In this document: positions 18,101 to 24,937 of the stretch, one piece after another
Numbering within the stretch: position 1 is the stretch's first letter
Layout of the letters: the number at the start of each line of letters is the position of its first letter
From: Bordetella parapertussis
Lineage (GTDB): Bacteria > Pseudomonadota > Gammaproteobacteria > Burkholderiales > Burkholderiaceae_E
Assembly (NCBI GenBank): GCA_945872335.1
Contig: CAMBZS010000002.1
Location: forward strand, 1 to 64,000
Length of the DNA stretch: 64,000 nucleotides
Direction of reading: 5' to 3'
Notes under the pieces: generated by a model
Databases searched by the model: none
Seen by the model: the letters and a program-made list of their open reading frames with translations, nothing else
What the model was told of the DNA's origin: nothing
Position numbers and translations under genes: made by a program

Positions 18101-18478
18101 TCAGCCTGGGGCCTAGGCGACAGCGCGCAGGTGATCACTTCGGCGGGCCCCGGCCTGGGAGGCGGCGATGCAGTCGTTCTCTTCAACGATGCGGGCTCTG
18201 TGGTTGCCTCGTTCAACTACTCCGGCACAGCCAAGCTTGCAACCGATGGCACCAGCGTGGCGGCATCGAAGGCAGCAACTGGAGTGACGTTTGCGGCTTC
18301 GTCGCATGCGGGGCCCGCGTATGGTGCCGCGGTGGGGACGAATGGCGTCTCGGCGGTCTGGGATGGTGTGTCGACCAGCGACCCTTCTTATCTGGCCGCG
18401 ACCGTGGGTTCGCTGGGTGGCTATGCCCAAACAGGCAACGCCGCCAACATCGGCTCCCCGGGCGTTATCCCCGTCTGA
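9164..18478 (+). CDS. Giant multidomain extracellular phosphatase/phytase-like protein
   Basis: This 3104-residue surface or secreted protein starts at GTG with GAGG 7 bases before it. Approximate order: polar N-terminus; a hydrophobic helix (116-145, AFAGFVPVAFALGGLGLIM); a prealbumin-like domain (156-200, VFIDRNKNGQLDADEPS); and a 5'-nucleotidase metallophosphatase (409-760) with D419, D454, N510-H511 and H650. The usual DxH is DAE (419-421) and the usual GHxH is GSNT (674-677). Next are the 5'-nucleotidase C-terminal domain (800-1010) and a choice-of-anchor-I propeller (1089-1350 and 1819-2053) interrupted by an esterase-like phytase domain (1355-1795). An SdiA-regulated-like propeller (2095-2353) and Ig-like, Ig-like, lamin-tail, Ig-like and lamin-tail domains complete it. 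There is no classical signal peptide, RTX repeat or PEP-CTERM, so the export route is unclear. The phosphorus role is inferred from the domains and the phn operon next door. Confidence 0.85.
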   Translation: MIKTLPPAKSPAASTPKTLRADARKPQIDERSAPGAEDAALVMAGLDNTRAANRDQRDIDDQAALELGGVAGESIVSATGAEPAAGSGASSAITIEIAQASPAGAATASDASAKSAGSGGAFAGFVPVAFALGGLGLIMSRDSGTSAPAATPTIAGKIVDGYISGATVFIDRNKNGQLDADEPSTKSDAQGNFTLPKGVEGTLVSVGGRDISTNLDFTGVMKAPAGSTAVTPLTTLVSELMTSRNLSAAAAQEQVLDAVGLSALKGKVDLTTLDPVAAATAGTAGALDIQKAGVAVASLVNSLAVKVQQAANVGTDKHDEIASGIFSELAKSIGAGKLASDKIAATASEIVNTLATQATIAGVAVGSANLKAATIAAIENLASLSSKLAAATNVDSVASGQKTALTQTTYTLQLLHFSDAEAGALASTTAPKLAALVDKFEDAYSNSITLVGGDNFLPGPFLGAGTDPSIITALNAAGGGTLAATATVPIAAVDIAIHNVIGVEASAVGNHEFDLGSRVLSDAIKGASGAKGAQFPHITANLDFSGDADLKSIYVDTTATAGLEEASSLKGKIAPSAILIENGAKIGLVGVTTQILESISSPSGTEVKGFPTGPGPNGEADDMTLLASQLQPVINDLSNQGVNKIILLSHLQIVGNEKLLATKLSGVDIIVAAGSNTRMGDANDKAVAFAGHPAAFAESYPHAATDKDGATTLVVSTDNEFTYLGRLVVDFNEAGNVVASSVTANAAVNGAWAATDANVAAAWGVAESALATTAYAAGTRGHAVKTLTDAVQSVITVKDGNVLGYASVYLEGERTAVRSEETNLGNLSADANLYAARQALGAAAPSTPIVSLKNGGGIRAQIGTLSNPKADGTVDKLAPSDNSVSLLDLENSLRFNNQLMMFDTTPEGLKAILEHGVAAGTLQGRFPQIGGVAFSWDPDFAAGARVMDIALVAADGSRIGLYDNGSKLASAPAKISVVTLSFLAQGGDSYPIKANADNFRYLVDVAGGGYKLSAAVPEDRDFTASATTTEFAAGSTVSSEQAAFRSYLSASFGTAQTAFAQADTPAAYDERIQNLNSRTEGVLQPSDIALAKLGTYSAGVYNAAGAEIVAFDAATKRMFLVNSVAAELHVINVADPANPVLAGKIDFKGYATTAGTTPQVNSVAVSNGMVAVAVADANPTAAGKVVLFKADIAVSTTPTAPAGARALDAGFGPDMLTFTPDGRKVLVANEAEAINERAASDPYYNGGALFVANGGITVVTLGGDPASAISNATAQQLDFTAYNGKEGWLRERGVRIAPGAAASNDLEPEYIAVSPDGKQAMVTLQENNAVAVLDLSAANASIVDIVPMGYKDHARGDLVMTAYDTMSAADLPSIGTDAFGKAVPSGGFSGLHYLGSSNGKWRFLTVSDRGPNGEPVNVDSDAALERPFVLPAYQARVSTLEFDPATKQIAIVATTLLTRTDGTPLTGLPNIPGTDEEPVQIVPATDASRAGTFTSGGATLGYKTLSYDPLGADLEGIYQTATGSMWMVDEYRPAVYEFDATGKMVSRFVPAGTAALTPDTSDTFGTETLPAHLIKRQANRGFEALAVDESRGLLFAFVQSPLDSVSGSSVDTAGPLIRIEVMAMRDLAAGTALPQGGTLSAAASKGTVIAEYAYLLERPTLNLGALDKIGDAVFNPATGTIFVFERDSSVAPEAKKVLYEIDLRGATNLLSATPVLPTGKTVLEALTVDELLAAGINPVHKERIANLPSLGFTPNDKAEGLALLPNGGLAVINDNDFGVNGVGTETVGFGLFQFNGANRIDADNDTTGQPTGTIPAINLVSPKLYGAYMPDAIASFSVNGKTYYITANEGDSRGVDEVQVKDLGTTGKPVADVAANASALDGDLKVITNGIDVDGDGDLDKLVAFGGRSFSILDAYGNRIYDSGDQIERLMAEVLPGAFNANHTSNSVDNRSDDKGPEPEAVTTAVVGDKVYAFVGLERMGGVAVYDVTDPYNPTFASYSNTRNFSETPALGKGGDLGPEGIIAIPASASPNGKPMIAVANEVSGTVSLFNIASTPISETDPTVWMAGQLRNDGLVGTSGAPSLSFNHPAGGVDLAGYQLTGRFALPAQPAAANKLAHEASAVTYNRDTDSLFVLGDGGTAIAQVTKQGVLIDSMALAAGSSAQGTYFYDTEGIAYLGNGRFAMVEERDRKLNEFVYQAGGTLGPTSAVRSVKMGTSIGNIGLEGLSLDPATGGFLFAKEATPMGVFQSTVDFAAGTASNGSPTTDNAANLFDPAKTGLTSVNDIFALSNVTQAGSADYNSFLLLSAADGKLLKMDRQGRTEGSISFAAAAKNEGVTMDGASNIYIVGEEGGGSIDKPEMLVYSPTVHGAAVAPGANLYLSFDQPVMAGSGSIVLKDGGSDVRTISVSDTTQVSITGTLVTLNPAASLNAGTSYTVSYDAGVFKGITGIAMDSVAAGVLSFKTAGDLLAPRLTLTSPVNGAAGITSHHTILTFDEPVKAGSGMITLSGVNSGGLTDVRMIPVGDTTQVTISGTTVDINPSADLRNGYTYTVSIGGGVITDLVGNAYPGFTTATSLRYTRNTGTAVGPQTVIVSEVNSNAGTDFFELYNYGTEAVSLDGWKWDDDSASFTDAAAVSFPAGTTLAAGARLVVVAGTDAAAFKTAWGLGAEVPVVATGGPGLGSGDAVVVFNQAGQAVTALNYGISAKTASDGSAIPVAAPAAGITLASAASHAGAAFGGTATASAVWDGVSTTAPTYLPATVGQLGAFAQSAAAANIGSPGLIAAPQSSDSVAPTLSSSLPIKSSQSALATTNIVLSFSESVKVGTGNIVIVNTADASDTRTIPVTDAAQVAISSGVVTVNPTSNLKPGASYSVQMAAGVIEDLAGNDFAGLLGDQSIGFAVATQSPKLLITELNSNAGPSDYFELYNFGSSAISLSGWRWDDDSASFAEGKAFPAVSIPAGKSLVVASTPETDAALAAFKSAWGLGDSAQVITSAGPGLGGGDAVVLFNDAGSVVASFNYSGTAKLATDGTSVAASKAATGVTFAASSHAGPAYGAAVGTNGVSAVWDGVSTSDPSYLAATVGSLGGYAQTGNAANIGSPGVIPV
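16568..17520 (+). repeat. Tandem Ig-like plus lamin-tail module, copy 1
   Basis: The encoded unit is an Ig-like (Big_5) domain beginning APRLTLTSPVNG and a lamin-tail domain with ELYNYGTEAVSLDGWKWDDD, ending near NIGSPGLI. The same order recurs directly downstream with clear similarity at both DNA and protein level, which indicates an old intragenic duplication of about 950 bases. Confidence 0.75.
17534..18476 (+). repeat. Tandem Ig-like plus lamin-tail module, copy 2
   Basis: Second copy of the unit at 16568-17520. The Ig-like domain begins APTLSSSLPIKSSQ, and the lamin-tail domain has ELYNFGSSAISLSGWRWDDD and ends NIGSPGVIPV at the C-terminus of the protein. The copies have diverged, so the repeat is not recent. 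Confidence 0.75.
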
Positions 18479-18492
18479 TCGGGCAATCGGGC

Positions 18493-18522
18493 GCGCAGGA
18501 GGCTTCCGACAGCCTCCTGCGC
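18493..18522. terminator. Strong hairpin between the giant gene and cytochrome c
   Basis: Perfect 11-base arms GCGCAGGAGGC (18493-18503) and GCCTCCTGCGC (18512-18522) enclose an 8-base loop, 15 bases after the giant gene's stop. It lies between convergent genes and can serve both strands. There is no T-run, as is common in GC-rich genomes. Confidence 0.7.
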
Positions 18523-18536
18523 TCTCCGAGCAATCG

Positions 18537-18968
18537 CTAGCGATTCGCCCCTGGCTTCTTTGCCGCCAGTTCCTTCTCGCGTTTGACGATTTCTTCGCGG
18601 ATGGCAGCAAACCCTTTCGCATCGGGTTGCGTCCATTTGCCGCCTGAACCGTTCATCATGTGAACCACCGCTGCGGCGAAGTCCTCGATCGACAGATCGG
18701 GCTTGCCGCCCTTGGCGGGCATGCCGCGCACGCCCACATAGCCGTGCGCAATGAGAATCGCCTGTCCTTCCTCGATCAGCGGCGCCCAGGCCTTGCGATC
18801 ACCCAGTTTGGGGGCGCCAGCCACGCCACTCGTATGGCAGACCGCGCAGGTGCTTTGATAGACGTTGGCGCCATCGGCGGCCGCGGGTACAGCGACAAGG
18901 CCGAGCCATGCTGCGGCGAGCAGCACCAGACAACGCGGGGCCCGAGGGAAACGCTCGAGATGCAACAT
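18537..18968 (-). CDS. Periplasmic cytochrome c (c5-type)
   Basis: This 143-residue class I cytochrome c carries electrons in the periplasm. The N-terminus is a Sec signal (hydrophobic residues 13-30, AAA cleavage region). The heme site is CAVCH (C41, C44, H45) and the axial Met is M83 in RGMPAKGG, the arrangement of the cytochrome c5/CycA-like group. The tail after residue 110 is Lys/Glu-rich. I use the ATG at 18968, which has GGAG 6 bases upstream; the frame also opens with a TTG at 18980. It is convergent with the giant gene and divergent from leuC, so it is probably a single-gene unit. The redox partner is not visible in the window. Confidence 0.9.
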   Translation of the reverse strand: MLHLERFPRAPRCLVLLAAAWLGLVAVPAAADGANVYQSTCAVCHTSGVAGAPKLGDRKAWAPLIEEGQAILIAHGYVGVRGMPAKGGKPDLSIEDFAAAVVHMMNGSGGKWTQPDAKGFAAIREEIVKREKELAAKKPGANR

Positions 18969-19084
18969 CGGATGCTCCAAAATGCAATGCGTTGCCGATT
19001 ATCGCCCGACACGGCGTCGCCTTCGGAACGATCAGGACCGGCGGCGCTTGCGCAGCGCCTGCCGCTCTGTCACATTGCCCCGCC

Positions 19085-20509
19085 ATGAACACGCCCCCTA
19101 CTCCGCAGACTCTGTTTGACCGCATCTGGGCGCGCCACGCGGTGCTGGAGCGCGAAGACGGTCAGACGCTCCTCTACATCGACCGGCATCTGGTACAGGA
19201 CGGCTCGGCGCCGGCCTTTGCGATGCTGCGGGCAAGCGGTCGCGCGCCGCGCGTGCCCGAGCGGGCATTTGCGAGCCCCGACCACTATGTACCAACCAAC
19301 AACCGCGACCTGTCCTCGGTTGCAGACCCCGAAAAGCGTGCCATGGCGCAGGCGCTCGAGAATGACTCTCGCGCGGCCGGCATCCGCTTTTTCGGTCTTG
19401 ACGATCCGCGCCAGGGCATTGTTCATGTGGTGGGCCCGGAGCAGGGCATTACCCAGCCTGGCATGCTGCTCGTCTGTGGCGATAGCCACACCTCGACCCA
19501 TGGCGCGCTCGGCGCACTGGCGTTTGGCATTGGCGCGAGCGAAGTGGCACATGTGCTCGCCACCCAGGTGCTCTGGCAGCGTAAGCCCCGCACGCTGCGC
19601 ATCCGGGTGGACGGGCGGCTGGGCGCACAGGTGAGTGCCAAGGACGTGATTCTTGCGATCATCGCCCGGATCGGTACGGCGGGCGCAGTGGGCCATGTCA
19701 TCGAATATGCGGGCTCGGCGATTCGCGGCCTCTCGATCGAAGGGCGGCTCACGCTTTGCAACATGTCGATCGAGGCCGGGGGGCGTGCCGGCATGGTCTC
19801 GCCCGATGACACCACGTTCGAATACCTCGCCGGCCGGCCGTTTGCCCCGCAGGGTGCGGCCTGGGATGCGGCGCTCGCTCGCTGGCGCTCGCTTGCCACC
19901 GATACCGATGCGCGGTTTGATCGCGAGGTGGCGCTCGATGCAGCCGACATCCCGCCCATGGTGACCTGGGGCAACAGCCCTGAGCAGGCCCTGGGCGTGG
20001 ACGGGCGCATCCCGGACCCGGCCGCCGAGCCCGATCGCGAGCGTCGCGAGGCGCTCCGCCGCACGCTCGATTACATGGGCCTTGCGCCAGGCCAGACGAT
20101 CGCCGGACTGCCGGTCGATCGGGTGTTCATCGGCTCCTGCACCAACGGCCGCATTGAAGATATGCGGGCGGCGGCGGCGGTCGCGCGCGGGCGGCGTGTG
20201 GCGGCTGGGGTCGAGGCCTGGGCGGTGCCTGGCTCGGGCCTGGTCAAGGCACAGGCCGAGGCAGAGGGACTTGACCGCATCTTCACCGAAGCAGGCTTTC
20301 AGTGGCGATATGCAGGCTGCTCGATGTGTATCGGTACCAACGGTGATCTGGTGGCGCCGGGCGCGCGCTGCGCGTCCACCTCCAACCGCAATTTTGTGGG
20401 CCGTCAGGGCCCGGGTTCGCGCACCCACCTGATGAGCCCGGCGATGGCCGCGGCTGCTGCAGTCACCGGACGCATCACCGATGTTCGCGCCTTGCTTGGA
20501 GGACGCTGA
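19085..20509 (+). CDS. leuC: 3-isopropylmalate dehydratase large subunit (LeuC paralogue)
   Basis: This 474-residue aconitase-family [4Fe-4S] subunit isomerises a 2-alkylmalate to the 3-alkylmalate with LeuD. The LeuC active-site stretch [20 protein letters not shown] is intact, and the cluster cysteines lie in [11 protein letters not shown] and CSMCIG. The segment after the last cysteines reads [10 protein letters not shown], where common leucine-pathway enzymes have CLAMNAD-type sequence, so this may be a divergent paralogue. There is no Shine-Dalgarno before the ATG, but the N-terminus ([10 protein letters not shown]) aligns with LeuC starts. leuD follows after 2 bases. No leuA is present in the window. 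The substrate could be a different alkylmalate. Confidence 0.88.
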   Translation: MNTPPTPQTLFDRIWARHAVLEREDGQTLLYIDRHLVQDGSAPAFAMLRASGRAPRVPERAFASPDHYVPTNNRDLSSVADPEKRAMAQALENDSRAAGIRFFGLDDPRQGIVHVVGPEQGITQPGMLLVCGDSHTSTHGALGALAFGIGASEVAHVLATQVLWQRKPRTLRIRVDGRLGAQVSAKDVILAIIARIGTAGAVGHVIEYAGSAIRGLSIEGRLTLCNMSIEAGGRAGMVSPDDTTFEYLAGRPFAPQGAAWDAALARWRSLATDTDARFDREVALDAADIPPMVTWGNSPEQALGVDGRIPDPAAEPDRERREALRRTLDYMGLAPGQTIAGLPVDRVFIGSCTNGRIEDMRAAAAVARGRRVAAGVEAWAVPGSGLVKAQAEAEGLDRIFTEAGFQWRYAGCSMCIGTNGDLVAPGARCASTSNRNFVGRQGPGSRTHLMSPAMAAAAAVTGRITDVRALLGGR

Positions 20510-20511
20510 TC

Positions 20512-21111
20512 ATGCGGCCCTTTACCCGGCTTGATGCGGTGGCGATGCCGCTCGCCCAGATCAATGTCGATACCGATCAGGTGGTGCCAGCGCGCTATCT
20601 GCAGAAGCCTCGTAGCGATGATTTCGGGAACTACCTGTTTCGCGATTTACGGCAGCGCGCGGACGGCACCGACCACCCCGACTTCCCGCTGAATCAGCCC
20701 GCCTGGCGAAATGCGCGTGTGATCGTGGCGGGACGCAATTTCGGCTGTGGCTCCTCGCGCGAGCACGCAGTCTGGGCCCTCTACGACTACGGCTTCCGGG
20801 CCGCGATCGCGCCGAGTTTCGGCGACATTTTTGCCGGCAATTCGCTCAAGAACGGCTTTCTGCCAGTAGCGCTGCCCGAGCCGGTGGTGCTCGCCACACT
20901 CGCCTATCTGGAGGCCCATCCGGGTGCCCGCATCGTGGTCGACCTTGAGGCGCAGCAGGTGGTGCTGCCCGATTCCGGTGTTCACGGGTTCGACATTGCG
21001 CCGTTTGCACGTCGATGCCTCCTGGAAGGACTGGACGAAATCGACTACACCCTCAGCCACCTGGCGCAGTTACAGGAATTCGAGCGCCGCCACGCGGCCG
21101 ACGGATTCTGA
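20512..21111 (+). CDS. leuD: 3-isopropylmalate dehydratase small subunit (LeuD paralogue)
   Basis: This 199-residue swivel-domain partner of LeuC has the conserved [19 protein letters not shown] and [17 protein letters not shown]. The substrate-recognition loop reads [15 protein letters not shown]. In the leucine-biosynthetic LeuD proteins I know, this position is closer to FLK-x-I-x-RTGFG, and the loop is thought to set side-chain specificity. That change, with the altered LeuC tail, supports a paralogue for another alkylmalate. The ribosome site GGAGG lies inside the end of leuC, so the two are co-translated. Confidence 0.87.
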   Translation: MRPFTRLDAVAMPLAQINVDTDQVVPARYLQKPRSDDFGNYLFRDLRQRADGTDHPDFPLNQPAWRNARVIVAGRNFGCGSSREHAVWALYDYGFRAAIAPSFGDIFAGNSLKNGFLPVALPEPVVLATLAYLEAHPGARIVVDLEAQQVVLPDSGVHGFDIAPFARRCLLEGLDEIDYTLSHLAQLQEFERRHAADGF

Positions 21112-21128
21112 TTTTCGGAGCGCATCCC

Positions 21129-22205
21129 ATGAAAATTCTGGTTCTCGCAGGCGACGGTATCGGGGCTGAGGTCACCGCGCAGGCGGTCCGCGTGGTGCAG
21201 GCGGTGGCAGGTGCCGTGCCCGGCCTCGAGCTCGCTCACGCACCGATCGGTGCGGATGCGCTTGAAGCCTACGGCGACCCCCTTCCCGCCCATACGCTCG
21301 CGCTTGCCCGCAAGGCTGAGGCGATCCTGTTTGGCTCGGTGGGCGTGCCTGGTGACGAAGAGATCCCCTACGAGAAGCGACCGGGCGCAAGTCTGTTGCG
21401 GCTGCGCAAGGACCTGGATCTGTTTGCGAATTTCCGTCCGGCCTTTTTGTTTCCCGAGCTGATCGGGGCCTCCACGCTCAAGCGGGAGGTTGTGGAAGGC
21501 CTGGACATCATGATTCTTCGCGAACTCACGGGCGATCTCTATTTCGGTGAACCGCGCGGGTTTGACACCACGGCCGATGGCGTTGCAAGGGCGTTCAACA
21601 CCATGGTCTACACCGAGCCCGAAATCGAGCGTATCGCTCACGTAGCGTTTCGGCTTGCACGTACCCGTCGGCGCAAGGTGTGTTCGGTCGACAAGGCCAA
21701 TGTGCTGGAGGTGATGCAGCTCTGGCGCAAGGTGGTGGCTCGCGTGGGCGAGGAGTATCCCGATGTCGAGCTCACGCACCAGTTTGTCGATGCAGCGGTG
21801 ATGCAGCTCATGCGTGCGCCCAAGCAGTTCGACGTCATGGTGATGGGCAATGTGTTTGGTGACATCGTGTCGGACGCCGCCGCCATGCTCACGGGCTCAA
21901 TCGGCATGTTGCCCTCGGCCTCGTTCGCGCTGGGTCGCAAGGGGCTTTACGAGCCGGTGCACGGCACGGCGCCCGATATCGCCGGACGCGACCTCGCCAA
22001 TCCCCTAGCCGCGATTCTCTCGGCCGCGATGATGATGCGGCACTCGTTTGACCGTGCCGATCTCGCGGATCGTATTGAACGGGCAGTCGGGCAGGCACTC
22101 GCGAGCGGCTATCGCACGGGTGACATCATGCAACCCGGTATGAAGCAGGTGGGCACCCGCGAGATGGGTGAAGCGGTGCTGGAAGCACTCGCAGCCGGCG
22201 GTTGA
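21129..22205 (+). CDS. leuB: 3-isopropylmalate dehydrogenase (LeuB-like)
   Basis: This 358-residue NAD-dependent beta-decarboxylating dehydrogenase oxidises and decarboxylates a 3-alkylmalate to a 2-oxoacid. The nucleotide/substrate landmarks are [10 protein letters not shown] at the N-terminus, [43 protein letters not shown] and [20 protein letters not shown]. The frame is open to 21015 within leuD, but the ATG at 21129 has GGAG 9 bases before it and the canonical [12 protein letters not shown] start. It follows leuD by 17 bases and precedes the thiolase-like gene by 19, so all five genes from 19085 to 23780 probably share a transcript. Confidence 0.9.
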   Translation: MKILVLAGDGIGAEVTAQAVRVVQAVAGAVPGLELAHAPIGADALEAYGDPLPAHTLALARKAEAILFGSVGVPGDEEIPYEKRPGASLLRLRKDLDLFANFRPAFLFPELIGASTLKREVVEGLDIMILRELTGDLYFGEPRGFDTTADGVARAFNTMVYTEPEIERIAHVAFRLARTRRRKVCSVDKANVLEVMQLWRKVVARVGEEYPDVELTHQFVDAAVMQLMRAPKQFDVMVMGNVFGDIVSDAAAMLTGSIGMLPSASFALGRKGLYEPVHGTAPDIAGRDLANPLAAILSAAMMMRHSFDRADLADRIERAVGQALASGYRTGDIMQPGMKQVGTREMGEAVLEALAAGG

Positions 22206-22224
22206 GTAACCAGGAGAACGCAGG

Positions 22225-23358
22225 ATGAGCAATCCGCTACATGCGCTCAAGAACCAGATTGCCGTGGTCGGGGTGGGCAACACCGCCTATGGCAATTTCC
22301 CCGATGTGAGCGACTACGGGCTGGGCGCGCAGGCGTTTCGCTCCGCGATCCAAGACTGCGGGCTCGACAAGAACGAGATTGACGGACTGGTGTGCTGCCG
22401 CGTCCCCTACTACGCGCGGATGGGCGAGATCCTGGGCCTCGATCCACGCTGGACGCTTCAGATGCCGCCTCACGGCCGAATGTCGGGGATGTCGATCGTC
22501 GAGGCCGCGCTCGCGCTCCACACGGGAGCTGCGAAATACGTGGCGCTCATCTACGCCAACATCGGTCGCTCGCGCCGGGTGAACTACGGCGGGGAGGAGA
22601 GCGCCGCGTTCTGGGATCCCTGGGGCTTTACCTCGCCGGGGGCCGCCCACGCCATGATGTTTCGCATGCACATGGAGCGCTATGGCACCACCACGCGCCA
22701 GCTTGCCGAGGTGTCGGTTGCGTTTCGGCGCCACGCCATGCTGCAGCCCGATGCCGTCATGAAGACGCCCATGTCGATCGATGATCACGAGGCCTCGCGC
22801 CCGATCGTCGAGCCGCTCCGGCTGTTTGATTACTGTCTGATCAACGACGGCGCGGTCTGCCTCATCCTCACCACCGCCGATCGCGCGCGCGATCTCAAAA
22901 AGCCTCCGGTGCTGATCTCTGGTTTTGGCGCACGCGACGCATTTCGCCGCAGTGCCATTCCCAATTTCGATCCCGACTTCTGGTATGCCGAAACGCGGGA
23001 TGCGGGCGAGCAGGCGTACGCCATGGCAGGCGTTGGCCCGTCTGATGTCGATGCGCTCATGTGCTATGACAACTTCAGCCCCACCGTGCTGTTTAGCCTT
23101 GAGGGTCTGGGTTTTTGCCAGCGAGGCGAGGCGGGCTCGTTCGTGGAAGGCGGGACGCTTCAGCTAGGCAACAGGCTGCCCACCAACACCGACGGCGGGC
23201 ACCTGTCCAACTCCTATATGCAGGGCTGGGCGCTCAACGTCGAGGCGGTGCGGCAGCTGCGTGGCGAGTGCGGTGAGCGCCAGGTGCCCGACTGCGAGAT
23301 CGTGCAGTACGTGGCAACCGCCCCCTGCACGCGCTCCATCATCTATACCCGCGGCTGA
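22225..23358 (+). CDS. SCP2-thiolase-like protein (thiolase or retro-aldolase)
   Basis: This 377-residue thiolase-fold protein belongs to the lipid-transfer/SCP2 group. Landmarks are IAVVGVGNTAYGNF, DYCLINDGAVCLILTT and NTDGGHLSNSYMQGWALNVEA. The usual nucleophilic Cys region of degradative thiolases is replaced by ALIYANIGRSRR, so classical thiolysis is doubtful. Members that pair with a DUF35 protein, such as steroid side-chain Ltp2, act as retro-aldolases on acyl-CoA using Tyr residues. The DUF35 partner starts 11 bases downstream, so a two-protein aldolase is a reasonable inference. AGGAG lies 9 bases before the ATG. Confidence 0.82.
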   Translation: MSNPLHALKNQIAVVGVGNTAYGNFPDVSDYGLGAQAFRSAIQDCGLDKNEIDGLVCCRVPYYARMGEILGLDPRWTLQMPPHGRMSGMSIVEAALALHTGAAKYVALIYANIGRSRRVNYGGEESAAFWDPWGFTSPGAAHAMMFRMHMERYGTTTRQLAEVSVAFRRHAMLQPDAVMKTPMSIDDHEASRPIVEPLRLFDYCLINDGAVCLILTTADRARDLKKPPVLISGFGARDAFRRSAIPNFDPDFWYAETRDAGEQAYAMAGVGPSDVDALMCYDNFSPTVLFSLEGLGFCQRGEAGSFVEGGTLQLGNRLPTNTDGGHLSNSYMQGWALNVEAVRQLRGECGERQVPDCEIVQYVATAPCTRSIIYTRG

Positions 23359-23369
23359 GGAGAACCGAC

Positions 23370-23780
23370 ATGCTTGGACACTATGACAAGCCGCTTCCAT
23401 CCGGCGATCCCGATGCCCGCCCGTTCTGGCAGCGCGCGCGTGAACATCGCCTGGCAGTGCAGCGCTGCGATGCCTGCGGCGACCGCCACTTTCCGCCCGG
23501 TCCGGTGTGCCCGGCGTGCCTGTCCGATCGGCAGTCATGGGAGGACGTGAGCGGACGTGCGACGCTGCTTTCGTGGGTGCTGTTTCACCGCGCCTACTGG
23601 GTGAGTTTTCGCGATGACGTACCCTACGATGCCTGTCTGGTGAAGCTCGAGGAAGGGCCGATTCTGATCAGCAATTTCGCGGGCGGCATTCCTGAAGGCG
23701 CTCGCGCCGGGATGCCGCTTCGCGTGGTGTTCGATGATGTATCGCCCGAGCTCACCCTGCCGCGTTTCGTGCCCGCGTAA
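23370..23780 (+). CDS. DUF35 Zn-ribbon/OB-fold acyl-CoA-binding partner
   Basis: This 136-residue protein has a Zn-ribbon (CDACGDRHFPPGPVCPACLS, two C-x2-C knuckles at about residues 32-51) followed by an OB fold. DUF35 proteins bind acyl-CoA and form complexes with thiolase-fold enzymes, which they help fold or supply with substrate. It lies 11 bases after the thiolase-like gene with GGAG before its ATG, and is the last gene of the leuCDB operon before a terminator-like hairpin. Confidence 0.9.
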   Translation: MLGHYDKPLPSGDPDARPFWQRAREHRLAVQRCDACGDRHFPPGPVCPACLSDRQSWEDVSGRATLLSWVLFHRAYWVSFRDDVPYDACLVKLEEGPILISNFAGGIPEGARAGMPLRVVFDDVSPELTLPRFVPA

Positions 23781-23782
23781 GT

Positions 23783-23812
23783 CAGGCGCCATCGCTTGCG
23801 CGGGGGCGCCTG
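23783..23812. terminator. Hairpin between DUF35 gene and Bug gene
   Basis: Perfect arms CAGGCGCC (23783-23790) and GGCGCCTG (23805-23812) with a 14-base loop sit in the 47-base gap between two convergent genes. It is a plausible bidirectional stop; no T-run. Confidence 0.55.
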
Positions 23813-23827
23813 GGGTTCGCTCGCCGC

Positions 23828-24784
23828 TCAGTCGAGTTTCGCTCCTGCGGCCTTCACCACTTCCGCATAACGCTTGATTTCGGCCTCGACGAAACGGCCG
23901 AAGTCTTGCGCGCTGCCGCCGCCGATATCGGCGCCCAGGTCATTGAGCCGCTTCACCACTGCCGGATCCTTCAGCACCGCATTGATCTCGGTGTTCAGCC
24001 GATCGACAATCTCGCGCGGCGTGCCTGCAGGCGCCATCACACCGTACCAGGCCGACATCGACACCCCCTTGATACCCAGCTCGGAGAAAGTGGGGAGCTG
24101 CGGAAAAGCAGGTGAACGCTTGTCGGCTGCCACCGCAAGCGCCTTCATCTTGCCTGCTGCCACGAAGGAAACCGGCGCGGTGGTGTCCATCATGAGCGTG
24201 ATCGTGCCTGCGAGCAGGTCGGAGTGCGCCATGCCCGCACCGCGATACGGCACATGCATCAGCTGCACGCCGGTATGGGTTGCAAGCATCTGTCCGGCCA
24301 GATGGTGTGACGAGCCCACACCCGCCGAGCCGTAGCTCACCTTGTTCGGATTGGCACGCGCGAAATCGATCAGTTCACGCGCCGAGTTGTATGGCGAACC
24401 GGCTGCGACCACCAGGATGTTGGGCACCTGAGAGAAATAGATGACCGGCTCGAAATCGCGGATGGGATCAAACGGCAGCTTGGAATAGAGATGAACATTC
24501 ACAGCATTCGGACTGACCGAGGCCATCAGAATGGTGTAGCCATCGGGCTTTGAGCGCGCGGCGACCTCGGTGCCGATGTTGCCGCCCGCGCCGCCGCGGT
24601 TGTCGACCGCCACCGATTGCCCGAGGCGCTGTGCAAGGGGTTGCGCAAGGATGCGTGCCATGGTGTCCACGCCGCCGCCGGGCGCGAACGGCACAACCAG
24701 CCGGAGCGACTGATTGGGCCAGGGCTGTGCGGTGACTGCGCCGGCAAGCAGAAACAGAAATGCGGCAACGAAACTGCGCTTCAT
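23828..24784 (-). CDS. Bug-type tripartite tricarboxylate transporter binding protein
   Basis: This 318-residue periplasmic protein binds organic acids, typically carboxylates. It has a Sec signal ending TAQPWP. The family loop is the canonical VVPFAPGGGVDTMAR, followed by VDNRGGAGGNIGTE and the MHVPYRGAGMAHSDLLAG segment. I chose the ATG at 24784, which has GGAGA 9 bases upstream; the longer frame to 24925 adds a non-signal extension. No TctA/TctB membrane genes are present in the window, so it is an orphan, as is usual for the expanded Bug families of Burkholderiales. It is divergent from the CoA-transferase gene, and the two may share substrate and control. Confidence 0.92.
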   Translation of the reverse strand: MKRSFVAAFLFLLAGAVTAQPWPNQSLRLVVPFAPGGGVDTMARILAQPLAQRLGQSVAVDNRGGAGGNIGTEVAARSKPDGYTILMASVSPNAVNVHLYSKLPFDPIRDFEPVIYFSQVPNILVVAAGSPYNSARELIDFARANPNKVSYGSAGVGSSHHLAGQMLATHTGVQLMHVPYRGAGMAHSDLLAGTITLMMDTTAPVSFVAAGKMKALAVAADKRSPAFPQLPTFSELGIKGVSMSAWYGVMAPAGTPREIVDRLNTEINAVLKDPAVVKRLNDLGADIGGGSAQDFGRFVEAEIKRYAEVVKAAGAKLD

Positions 24785-24937
24785 GGGGATGTCTCCGGTG
24801 ATTAGAATGCCCTGCGGCCGAACATGCGATCGAGAAGGCCTCGCACACGCGCCAACTCCCAAGGCTGTCGCACGATGGTAGGCCATATCGCGCGGCTTGC
24901 CGACCCGATGTTTCATTGAATCCAATTCGAGATTGCC

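Noticed and set aside
19043-19059. GGCGCT/AGCGCC hairpin upstream of leuC as a leucine attenuator
   Set aside because: No leader peptide with leucine codons and no T-run follow it; a short stem like this is expected by chance at this GC content.
19070-20428. 452-residue minus-strand open frame opposite leuC
   Set aside because: Arg/Ala/His-rich antisense sequence; LeuC motifs on the plus strand are unambiguous.
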